A DNA stretch of 64,000 bases, from NCBI GenBank assembly GCA_037501455.1, contig CM074857.1, forward strand, positions 125,723,501-125,787,500. The letters run 5' to 3'. How positions within the stretch are numbered: position 1 is the stretch's first letter; every line of letters starts with the position of its first letter. Both the position numbers and the translations under genes were made by a program. Positions 47,649 to 58,740 of the stretch are shown one piece after another. This DNA comes from Lantana camara. Taxonomy: Eukaryota > Streptophyta > Magnoliopsida > Lamiales > Verbenaceae. The notes below the pieces were generated by a model, which saw nothing but the letters and a program-made list of their open reading frames with translations, was not told the origin of the DNA and ran no database searches.

Positions 47649-48580
47649 GCGATTGGCTCTATTGGGCTAAATTTGATTTTTTCATGTTTTTATTTCGTCA
47701 GGAATAGTTTTAATTAGTTAAAACCCCTTACTAAAGAACGAAAATGTTTTATCAACAAAAAGAAATTATTGCTATATCTTTTTTATTAATAACTATTATA
47801 ATTATATATAAAATTTTAGAGTGAAAAATAAGGATTAGTTTTAGTTTATTTTTTGTTTTTTGAATTATTTATTTTAATTAAAATAATAAACTAATTCACT
47901 TACTGTCTGTAAAGATAAAAAAGAAGAATTGACTATCCAATTGTTTACAATTCTGTTCTTTATCAATTGAAAATGAATGATTTTTGTTTCCAATTTTCAA
48001 GTAATAATTATTTTTTTTCACATTTTTTTGTGGTATAGTTAAATTATATTATTTATTAGGTGTCTTTGAACTTTCATACGTGAAATCAATGTTACAAAAA
48101 ATAATAATTTCATAAATTTCATATCTATATAAATTATTATTTTTTGGATAAAATTAAATATTCCTATTCCTTTGGATAAACAATATAACAAATCTAACAA
48201 TTTAATATTTTCACACTAAATATATGAAACACATTTTAGTTTTTTAGATATATTAAACTCTTGGTTGACGGAGTTTGAGATAGGAGTTTGGAATTACCTT
48301 TTTCTTTTTCACCATCTAAATACAACATGGAAACGAGTTTAGTCGAACAAAATGAGAGTATGATATCTTTTATTGGATTTAAAATTCGAACTCAAATAAG
48401 TTCTAATCTTATCGAGTAAACATGCAAACGAGTTCAGTCAAACTAAATGAGAGTATGATATTTTTTATCGAATTCGAAAATCAAACTCAAACAAGTTCTA
48501 ATTGTGTCGAACTCGAAATCAAACTCAACAAAAATTGGTACTGTCGACATAAATCATTATCATTTTAAAAAATTGCAGCT
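47649..48580. other. AT-rich intergenic DNA
   Basis: No gene or well-defined repeat is seen. Confidence 0.5.
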
Positions 48581-48590
48581 AGATGCGAAG

Positions 48591-48760
48591 CTATGATGCA
48601 CGGACACTTCTAAAAATATCATTTTGCCGTGTCGTGTCATGCCGTGTCGTGTCGGACACCGTGTCCGACACTCCTTACGTGGAAAATTCAAGAAAAAATC
48701 CGTGTCGCCGTATCCGTGTCGTGTCGTGTCCGTGTCGTCGTGTCCGTGTCTGTGCATCAT
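48591..48760. mobile_element. Mutator-like MITE with CGTGTC repeats
   Basis: About 170 bp with inverted ends (ATGATGCACGGACAC and, inverted, ATGATGCACAGACAC). AGATGCGAAG flanks both sides (48581-48590 and 48761-48770), a 9-10-bp duplication as made by Mutator-like elements. The interior is made of CGTGTC and GTGTCGTGTC repeats. Confidence 0.7.
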
Positions 48761-48770
48761 AGATGCGAAG

Positions 48771-50451
48771 TGAATTTCAATTTTACCAAATCAAAAAAAG
48801 TGATTTTCAAGTTTTTGTGTCATGTTTTAACTGCAGTAATTGAATTATTTTTCAACCTCAACCAAAATGGTTGTATTTGTACTTGTAGCTTAGGGCATTA
48901 GGCAAATCTAATTACCTATCAACAATTCAAAATCGAGCCGAATTATCTTTATAAGTGATCATTAATTATTTTCCAAACTTTGCCGACTTGGTTTGGTACC
49001 ATTATTAATACTTAATGAAACCTTACTGTTTTAACTTTTAATTAACTGAATACAATGACACTTGTTATGCATGGACGTGGAGATAATGATATGAACACAA
49101 TACAGATAGAGCAGTCGATACAAATTTTTTGAAAATTTTTCTACTTAATAAATGTCTGACATAATGTCTAATACATGTGTTTGATACGAATATTATAATT
49201 AGACCATGTTAGTCATTTAATTTATTACATTTTGACCATTTTTAAAAATTATAAATTATATCAAACAATTTTTTTTTGTTAAAATTTAAGGTGATATCAT
49301 AGAGTTTGAGACTTGAATTTCTCATTTTAGTCTATCTTAATATGTAATTTTTTTTATATCAAGTTTATCCTAAATTTAAGAAAATGATAAAACGAAAAAT
49401 TTAAATCTCGAAATGTATAATATCTATTCAAATTTAACGAAAATTAATTTGGTATAATTTATAATTTTTAAAAAATACCAAAATATAATAAAATAACTAG
49501 CAAAATTCAATTATAATAATAAAAACTCTAAAAAAATGTTAAATGTAATTAACCCTAACAAAAGAAGGAAAGTTCATACTTCAATATAGAGATGCGGGAG
49601 GGTGTCGGCACTCGGCAGTGGTAATATTTTTGAGTTATTTTTGGAATTGTGTATTTTTCGAATTAAAAACGTTTAATTTTCAAATTAGATCCAATAATTA
49701 CAAGTTGTCTTCTATATTTAGATATTACATCGATTAAAAAAAATTACACATAATATGTTAGTTTTTCAATTATTTCCGAACTAGAATTGAATTAGTGACC
49801 TATATATTTACAGGTATAAATATCACCATATTATTTGTTTGTCTCCCTCATTAGTAATAAATTATTTCCATATAATTTCAATATAAAATATATTAATTAT
49901 AAAAAATAAGGCATTTTTAGGATGAAGTATAAATGAAATTTCCAATGTAGAATGTAAATGTAGTTTTACATAAATGTGGGGCACAACTTGAAATCTATAT
50001 ATATATAATTTAGAACTCTTGAGACTATATATCCACGTGTACAGTGACGTGGATAGCCTCAAAAATTTTAAATATCTTAATGTAATTTTAAGTTTGATAT
50101 TATTTTTGAAAATCTCTCCTTTTTTTTCAAACTCCCATTTAATTCTCATGATTTGTTGCAACACAAATATTTGATTTGAAAATTTAACTAAAATTTATTG
50201 AGAATGACGTTATCATATTTTAACTAAAATTTAAAATTCAAGAATTATGTACTTATCTAAATATTTAAAATTATTTAAATTCAAATTACTTTCGGCTCAA
50301 GTACCGTAAAACCCATATACTTCTCAATATATATTTGTTAGAAATATTTGAATTTGAAATCAACAATATCAAAATCAAATCTAATAAAATCTTTCCTCTA
50401 CAAATCGGTTCTAATCAAATCCCATAACAAAGATTTTTGTTATGATTATAT
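48771..50451. other. AT-rich intergenic DNA
   Basis: A degenerate relative of the CGTGTC MITE may lie at 49074-49190. Otherwise no gene or clear element is visible. Confidence 0.5.
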
Positions 50452-51054
50452 TGATGGGGTAAGAACGTGAAGTGTCAAACTCCGATCACTTTCTATTTGA
50501 TATATGTGGGGGAAACTGGAAAATGATCGCCCGATGGAAGATGGGTTCTACCTGCTAGGACAAACAGTCAGAAAGCCAAGCTGGGAGATTGGGGAGGAAT
50601 CTTCTGCAAAAGCCGGTGAAAGTTAGTACTGGCAACAGTGGCAGGTGCGCGGGCATGTACGGGGTGTCAGAGAGCCGTTTTAGGGGGTTGGTAACGAGGG
50701 CTAAGAGCATGCTCGTATCAACCAAGAGCCTTGGAGGCCAGTGAATCCGCTAGGGGATGGAGGCAAAGGCTCTGTAATGAGGGGGAGTGGAAGCTCTGTA
50801 AGGGATAATAATGCTTGAAGAGGGCTTCCAAGATAAGCTGGGGCTTCATTCCGTTTTGTGAGGTGCGCTCGTTAAAGAGCGGCAAGGGTGATCACGCGTG
50901 CGCACAGCAAAGACGACATGTGTTCTTTAGGGACTTTGACACTCGGGGGTCTGGGACGCTCGTTGATAACCTGCCCCAGTCATGAAGGGCCACATGTTAC
51001 CTTCTCGTGTCGCTGCATGCCCAAACGCGGGTCGAGCGTATTTTGACCCCATCA
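50452..51054 (-). repeat. Solo LTR of the Tat family
   Basis: It starts TGATGGGGT, ends ACCCCATCA, and is 603 bp long with TATAT on both sides (50447-50451 and 51055-51059). Long blocks match the Tat LTR at 18282-19092 in the same plus-strand orientation: the CTACCTGCTAGGACAAAC, GGCAACAGTGGCAGGTGCGC and ATTTTGACCCCATCA blocks. Shorter length reflects internal deletions. A single LTR with its own target duplication is the product of LTR-LTR recombination. Confidence 0.88.
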
Positions 51055-51275
51055 TATATATCTCTTGCAGTTGCAAGTAAATCTAATCAATTTTAAAATT
51101 CAAATTCAAAATCTATTGAAATCTAAAATCTATATTTGATTATTTCTCGAGAAAAGGAAGTTGGTTCCAATTTTCTTATTTAAAAGTTATGCATTCTGTT
51201 TTAGTCTCACTCAAAATTTTATCTTCATTCATGTATTTATAGTTCAAGTTTATGGCTCAGTATATATGCATCTTC

Positions 51276-51625
51276 TTTTTTTTTTTTTTTTTGAAGCAAA
51301 CGAGGCCCCAGGGGTCACAACTTAAATTAAATCAACAACAATACTATTCGACGCATAAAAAGGAATGTCAGACGAACCAACGCAGGTCAAAGCCGCATTA
51401 CGAGCTAATAAATGGGCGACACAATTCGCACCACAACGAACACAAGAGAAACGACACCTCCCAAAGCCTGAAGAGAGGCTTCTAATATCTGTAACAATAT
51501 TACCAAGCACAGAGAGATCAGCTTCAGTTCCTCGCATTTGATTAATGACATTAACGTTGTCTCCTTCGAAGATTACACGATGCCAGCCAAAGTCCCGGAC
51601 CAAATACAATAACTCTGCATATTAT
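51276..51625 (-). mobile_element. 5'-truncated LINE fragment with RNase H domain
   Basis: A T-run at 51276-51292 (A tail on the minus strand) is followed by a frame at 51609-51322 whose protein (RDFGWHRVIFEGDN, CVAHLLARNA) has the plant LINE-type RNase H fold (RVT_3). Only the tail end of a LINE ORF2 remains. A target duplication could not be identified. Confidence 0.75.
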
Positions 51626-51639
51626 TTAAAGGTAATATG

Positions 51640-52957
51640 GAAATCCATCAGTTGGGATTGACAATCGAGATTACAATTATTTCTATTTTCTATTTAATAA
51701 ATTTCTCTCTAATTTCAGTAGTATTTCTTTTATATAATATTTTTACTTGCTATTTAAATATTTTAAATAAATTTTTGGTGTAATAGCTATTATTTTAATA
51801 ATATATTTTAATTGATTTTTTGGTTATATTTTTATAAAAATTTGGCCCGTGCCTTGGCACGGGTTTGTAACTAGTTATCGTTTATAATTTGAGAGTTAGA
51901 TGGAACTAACCCTAGTTTGTATGTACAACATTCGGTAATTTTGAAAATTTTAACCCCCTCGAACCCAAAAGAAATATTATTTTCGTAACGTGATCTATTA
52001 TTCTCGTAAATTTTGATTCCGCGCGTATTTCAATAAGACTTAAAATCTAATTTTTTAGTTTTCTTTTATCACTTGATAATTAAATTAGGCGTTGTTAGTT
52101 GTAAGAAGTAAATAGTTGCTTGGTTATCATGCTAAGTATCCTTTCTAATGAAGATATACTTTTTAGCAACATAAAATAATCATCTCCGCCAGTTAAGTGA
52201 CCCGAAAAAGGCTTTAAAAGAGGAGGAAAAAAGCTCTTAAAACCCCTAATAAAAGGAGAATCAAAGGCCTTTCTTGATTAGCTTTGGGATCTGAGATGTG
52301 TTTCTCATGATTTCATCCTATATATAAATCATAAAGTTACTCAAATCATCACATTAGTCTATTAATTGACCATAATAGTGATTTGTCGTAAAAGATAACA
52401 GATTAAGAATTCACACGTACTATTGTATTGACATGTGTGTTGTATCTGATACGAATATCACTTAATAAATTTAAAAAAGAATTCTATCATCATGTTCCGT
52501 ATTTGTATTTGTATTTTCATTTACATAAACAATACTACAGGACAACAAATTGGGTGTTTGGTTGGGCTTGCAACTCGACCTAATGTATCTATTACGATGC
52601 CGAGCTCCTCAAAATTAGATTTAGATGTAGGCTTTCGATTCCTTTGACAAAAGAAGTTTGAGAAAATTGTAGTTAAATTAGATACAGAAGCCATTGTCAA
52701 AATTGATCAATTAAATCGTGGTTGAAGATTATAAATTCAAACACATTCATTATTTTAGATTGCAGTCGTCTTTTAAATTATCCTTCAAAGAGTCAAAAAT
52801 TTTAAACTAAAAGCAGGGGTAATGCCTAAACAAATGCAATAATGCATCGAGGACATGATACTTAGGAAAATTATTATTATTTTTTCAAAACATGCACTCT
52901 AAGTGGGATTCAGACGCCGGAATTTACGAAGATTTTTTATTGAAATGTTGGTCTATA

Positions 52958-53007
<50 letters not shown>

Positions 53008-53900
53008 GTTAAGGGGTAAAAAAGGTATAAAAAGGTTGGGTTGAAAGCAGGTGGATGTACTAGTAACATGTAAAGCAACCGACGATTTGGTGCAACCAAT
53101 GGCCTCCAATACTTCAAAGCATTTTTCTATGCTACACCAACTCTTCAACCTGTGCAAAGACTCTAGTACTTTTGGGACAATAATGCCCTTGCGTCTCATT
53201 TCTATTTATTGACACAAAATAATTCTGCAATTAGTGGCCTATTTTTCTATAGCAATTATTATTTACTTATTTGAAATTTGAATGGACTGCATTTCTTTTT
53301 CATTGAATGCTTGATATTGTGTATCTTTATTCTACAAATGCTTTTCTTTTCGTAGACTTGGAAAATTTACAAATAAATAATATTATGGGATTATAATACG
53401 TTAAAAGATACTTATTAAATCATTGGTGCTATATGATTTATTTATTTTGGTAATACAAAAAATGAAATTAATATTTTAATAAAGGGGAAGAAGATGATAA
53501 ATCGTCTAGACTTTCAATTTTTTTTTTAAAAAAAAATTGCAATTGTAATTTTTCATTTTTTGAATTTCTACTTATAGTTGAAATAAGAATTAGTTTCTCA
53601 ATTTTGATGATATATTAGTATGAGTTTTTTGAAAATTGCAAACTAATAAAGGACCGTCGTTAGAAATATTTAAAATAAGACTACCGACTAAAGGATTGTG
53701 GTCGGAAAAAACGAATTAATATTTAAAATAAAACTATCAACTAAAGGATTATGATCTGAAAAACTCGAACTAAGTGTCAAACAGAAACAAACCCTTAGTT
53801 AACGTGTGGATGGACCTCACTAATTATTAATACTATTAGCAACTTTGTACACTCAATACGTTTTTAAAAAAAAAAAAAAGTTTAATAGAACAATTTTGAG
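51640..53900. other. AT-rich intergenic DNA
   Basis: A (TA)n microsatellite lies at about 52965-53008. No gene was recognised. A reading frame at 52924-53199 on the minus strand has no known similarity and partly encodes the microsatellite. Confidence 0.5.
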
Positions 53901-54142
53901 ATCGGTTAGTACCATACAAGGATGTTGACCTTTTGGGCTAGCACTTGTACCTTGATGACTTTTGAGCGGCGCATGTTAGCGTGGGGTTCAGTGTTCCCTA
54001 CAGCAGAGAATCATTCCCCAAATCCTCAAAACTCTCGCTTAAATAACACTCGATTTTCAATCTTGGTAAAAAAAAAAGATCCTTTCATCTTCCTCTCAGA
54101 ATTGACTCTGCACTCCGCAGTTTCCCCGACATCTGTACTGAT

Positions 54143-54163
54143 TCTCTCTCTCTCTCTCTCTCT
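54143..54163 (+). repeat. (CT)n tract in the probable VAP27 5' leader
   Basis: A run of TC dinucleotides lies in the presumed first, non-coding exon. Such tracts are common in plant 5' leaders. Confidence 0.7.
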
Positions 54164-54630
54164 GTCTCTTTGTTTTTCTCTACGAATGCCATTTTTGCAT
54201 TTTTGAATTTTGAATTTGAATTCTGTCTGCGGAGGTAAATTGCAATCTGAGTTTCGAGAAGCATCCAATCTACTTGCAGTAAGTCAATTCCACTCGTGTT
54301 TGTGTGTGTTGCTACTGTGTTGATTTCATTGCGGTTGGTGTGAATCGTGCCTGTTTGTGCAGCGGTTTTGGTGAGGGAGTAAGTTTTGAGAGTCTGGAGT
54401 TATTTGAATCTAAGTAGATTGTGTGATCATGTACTTGTTTTGGTGTTTCTACGGCGTGAGTGATCGGATCGTGGTTGGGGAAGATGAAGTTGCTGAGTTG
54501 TCTCGTAGTACTTGGATTTCTACTGGATAGTGGAAAGTTCACATGATTTTTTTCGTAATTATTATGCTTCTCTATTATTGCAGACTAGGCTACGAACTAT
54601 GGGTTTGTGCTACTGTGATAAATTAATGGT

Positions 54631-54649
54631 GGGGTGGGGTGGGGTGGGG
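54631..54649 (+). promoter_or_regulatory. G-quadruplex-type motif in the VAP27 leader intron
   Basis: Four GGGG runs are separated by single T bases, an ideal pattern for a compact G-quadruplex on the coding strand. Confidence 0.6.
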
Positions 54650-54857
54650 TGAGGACTGAGGAGGGGGGAGAGTTATTTGAAAAACTGGATTTTAAATTTG
54701 ATTTCTAAAAAGGGAGTGTAGAATTAATTTTCGTGGTGATTACATTGTTTGTGTAGGTAAAAGTGTAGATATGGTATGGTTGTGTTATGCTGATTTGCCT
54801 TTTGTACTGTTGATATTAGTTGACTTCTGAAGTTTGCCATTTCAGGCCTAGAGAATC

Positions 54858-57630
54858 ATGAATACTCAGCTAGTGGAGATTCAACCTCGTGAACTTAAGT
54901 TCATATGTAAGTGGATTTAATTTCGGAAGATACATCATTAAAACCGATAATGTGTAATATTTCCCCATTTGCTATTGGCTTTTAGTTGTCCATGCTTGCA
55001 TTGCATCAGATTGCAGTGGGATTGGGATGCAGAACTTAAATCTTTTGATGGCCTGGTGCCATCTCTTAAAAGAGCATTGGAATTAGTTTCATAATTATAT
55101 AACATAAACCCTGTCAATTTACCAGAGTTCGATTAGCTAATTTAGTTGTTTATCTATTTCTTGTCATACGAAAATTTCTTGTCTGACACTCCCCTTTTAC
55201 TTCCCTAGTTGAGGTGAAGAAACAGAGTTCCGTTGCTGTCCACCTTGCTAATCTCACGGACCAGTATGTAGCCTTCAAGGTTAAGTGGTTAATGGTTTTG
55301 AATCTTGTACTTGTGCACTATTCCATGCAACTTTGATATATCTAGAAAAAATTAATGTCTGATACTCTGATTCTAGAATTAGCCTGTTTATTTCATAATT
55401 TCCTCTTTCCATTATATAGGACAATTGGATATAAGTTCTCTTTTATAATTAGTGAAATGGCTGTACAATCGTTGTGCAGGTAAAGACTACATCACCAAAG
55501 AAGTACTGCGTGAGACCTAATGTAGGTATAATCAAGCCAAAGTCGACATGCGATTTCACAGGTATATTTGGTTTGTTGGCTACCAAGCAATAATTGTTGA
55601 CCAATTATAATATTAAAGATTTTATTTTCTTCAAAGACTTTATGACTCCAACCTCTTGTCCAGTTACCATGCAAGCACAGAAATCGCTTCCCACGGAGAT
55701 GCAATGCAAGGATAAATTTCTCATTCAGAGCACAGTTGTACCCTTTGGTACAACAGACGAAGATATTACACCTGGCATGGTAGGTTTGCGGCTCTGGTGA
55801 ATTTGGATTAGTTATTTGTAATGTCTTATTCTATTTGCTTGCCTTTTGAGCTTTTAGTGGAAAACCATAGGTTCCAATCGGTTCTATCGCATTCTTTTCC
55901 TTCTGGCAGTTTTCAAGGGAAAGTCAAAAGTATATCGAAGAGACCAAGCTCAGGGTTGCTCTTACCAGTGCACCGAATTCTCCAGTGAAGCCACCAGCTG
56001 ATGAAGGTTTGAAGCAAGATGCATCATATGAGACGTTGAAGCCAAAAGAACCCCATTCACCTGTTCTGCTGCCCTTTAATGGAGTTATTAAACAAGAACC
56101 CTCAAATGAAACTTCAACTCCGGAAGATAAATTGCAGAATGGTGTTGAAAATTTGCCTCCTGGTGATATGGTAAGTTATCTAAGTATCACTTCAATGTAA
56201 TCTTGGATGACAGGTGAGAGGATTCAGGCAATTATTCTGTTTTTCATGCCTATGAATTTGATGAACAACTTCTGCTGATTAATCAATTATATAAAGAAGG
56301 TTCTTTTTTGTGTATATATTGTTAAGAGTCAAGAAACAAAAAGTTCTACTATTCACACACTTCTCATTTCTTTAATAGTTTTACATATTCCATGTATAGA
56401 AATATATATATTAACTACCATTGATCAAGGACATATTATTCCTGCTAAATTCTGAATTTTCAACTCTATTATTACTCTTTTGGGTCAAACTTATTGCTTA
56501 ATAGCGCGAACCTTGTGAATTTTGAATCACATTCCTCTTATGTGCAGCCAATTAAGAAAGACGAGGCAATAAAACATGTCAAGAACATGGAAGAGGCGAG
56601 ATCGGTAAAGGTCATGGACAGTATGAAGTCAGTTCCTGCCAAGGGTGAGGATTTTTACCCCAACAAGGATCAGGAATCTCAGCAAGTAAAGGATCTAGAA
56701 GAAACCACGTTGAAACTAACAAAAGAAATTGAGGAATTGAGATCAAAGATTTCTTCCATGGATTCCAAGCTAATTGAGGTCAGTACTGCATCATGCGATA
56801 TCATAATTTGGGAACACGGATGTAATTTGAAGCTGCTCCCAGTTCATTACTATGGAATAGAAATGTTATTATTCCTTTATGACCAATTTCTGAACCAGAT
56901 AAGTGGGGTTGTGCGCATATTAATGAAATGAAACCGCATTTCTTCAACCATGCTTTACTGGATGCTGGATTCTTATTGCTCACAACTGATGCATCTACAT
57001 TTCATCATTCTGGTTTTGTCTACAGGCAGTGTATACGATTGAGAAGCTAAAAGAGGAAAAGATCAGCGCCGTTCGCGAAAAGGAAACATTAAAGCAAGAA
57101 ATGGTGGGTGTATTTAGACACTTAAAATTCTCTTTTCTCAGTTTTAATAAAATGTGAAAGCTTACCTGTATTATACCATCTTTACTTTAGCTATGACAGA
57201 AACCACTGAAGTAATAGTTTTCTAATTGTGCTTTTTCTCTTCTCTTCCAGAAGCTACTCTCAAGTGTGGAGCGAGGAGGGGAGCCGGTAAGAAAAATGCC
57301 CCCTATTTAAGACTACATATATCTCTTATTTATATAACATGTAAACAACTTCACTAATTCTTTTCCAATTTTGTCTGTAAACAATAAAACTGTGTAGTAT
57401 TTCTAAATTCAATCTCTTGTTCGAGTATTAAAATTTCCAGCTCCAAACTGCACTTAAGCCAACCTCACAATTAGAAAATAGATGTTGAAAAGTTGTCTTT
57501 TTATGTGTAGGCAATCCTGAAGACAAAGAACGGCGTTGTTGCAAGAAGAATTCAAGTTGGTTTCCCCCCATTATTCGTCTGCATGGTTGCTTTGATTAGT
57601 TTGACGCTCGGGTTTCTGTTTCAAGCTTAG
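54858..57630 (+). CDS. VAP27: VAP27-like vesicle-associated membrane protein (MSP domain)
   Basis: Nine coding exons: 54858-54906, 55209-55279, 55480-55561, 55664-55779, 55910-56170, 56548-56778, 57026-57103, 57251-57286 and 57511-57630, all in phase with GT-AG borders, for 347 residues. Residues 5-125 are a major sperm protein domain (IQPRELKFIFEVKKQ, VAFKVKTTSPKKYCVRPN, TVTMQAQ), which binds FFAT peptides on partner proteins. A variable linker (about 130-240) precedes a coiled coil (about 241-304) and a C-terminal membrane anchor (about 326-347, VCMVALISLTLGFLF). VAP27 proteins are tail-anchored in the ER and make contact sites with plasma membrane and cytoskeleton. The length and coiled coil fit the longer plant VAPs. 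A 5'-leader intron (about 54235-54844) is likely. Confidence 0.96.
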
Positions 57631-57840
57631 GGAAGTTATAATCAGTTGCTGGTTTTGGGCTTAGTGCATGATCTCACCAGGCTTTGGCTATTGACAGTAG
57701 AAACATGTTTCTATATGCTAGTTATGTAGGATATGTCTAGTGGCTGGTTTGTTAATAAGCCATCCTACGTAGTGTGCTTGTCAATAGATTCGGGAGAGGT
57801 CTTCGAATCTTATGAATGTAAAAAGAACTGATTTTTATCG

Positions 57841-57846
57841 AATAAA
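57841..57846 (+). terminator. Poly-A signal of VAP27
   Basis: AATAAA, about 210 bases after the stop codon, is the likely near-upstream polyadenylation element. Confidence 0.5.
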
Positions 57847-58087
57847 AGGTTTGCTGGTTTTTCTACTAATGGGAGAGGATAAATAATCCACGAAGGTATT
57901 TGTTCCGAGGGATTTGCACGCTATTAATCGACAGCTTTGTACAAGTTTGTATGAATGGATTATGGACAATGTTATTCTTATTCTTATTATTAATTGTCAA
58001 TTCTATTGGCCTTTGGCCTACTGACAGATGAAATTTCTGGTTCTGTGAAAAAGCTAGAGTTAAATATTTTGAATATCCTGTATTATC

Positions 58088-58314
58088 GTGATTTTTGGAG
58101 TTTTCATCCTGAACTATAAAAAATCGACGTTTGCATCCCTCAATTATTGTTTTTAAACAAATTACAACTTGATTTCACTCATCGTGTGACATGTGGAAGA
58201 AATTTCGTGTACATATCACACATCCATTGGAATCAAGTTGTAATTTGTTAAAAAATAATAATTGAAAATGCAAACGTTCACTTTTTATAGTTTAGGATGG
58301 AAACTCCAAAAATC
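58088..58314. mobile_element. Foldback MITE between the VAP27 and NHX genes
   Basis: Two arms of about 90 bases are inverted copies: GATTTTTGGAGTTTTCATCC..ACAACTTGATT on the left and its mirror, ending CTCCAAAAATC, on the right, with a short centre. No coding is present. The flanks do not show a clear target duplication. Confidence 0.75.
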
Positions 58315-58740
58315 GAATATTTAAAATATTTATTTCAAAAGGCTACACACAGGAAATAATTACATCATGAGTATAATACCTCACATAAACAACCAAAAAA
58401 CCATGTACAGAAGCTCACCATGTGAAAGCATTCTTGAGTTTGTACAACAAAAAGATGGAATTAACACACTTACACAAGTTTCTACATAAATTTTGGGAGA
58501 AAAGCCTTCCACAGCTCCCAGAAAGATACTTCAATGGAAACTAACATCACCACGCGGACACAAACCTGGCAATCTACACTAATCCGAATACCCCCGCCAT
58601 CCCACGCGACATAATTAAATCGAAAAAATTAAAAAAAAAAAAAATTTATCGTAAGTTTTACACAAAGACAAAACTGTGAATTGGTACGGCACCAGCTACA
58701 ACAAGCTGATAGCTTAGAGCAATTGGAGCAAACGATAAGC

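Noticed and set aside
47391..47717. 108-residue frame with a Val-Trp-Val-Leu repeat
   Set aside because: It is the translation of the TTTTGGTTTGGG repeats upstream of ACP on the opposite strand.
51276..51640. Target duplication of the small LINE fragment
   Set aside because: TGCATCTT and TGCATATT near the two ends are only loosely similar, which is not enough.
52924..53199. 91-residue minus-strand frame
   Set aside because: Its end encodes the (TA)n microsatellite and no family is recognised; no exon-like borders seen.
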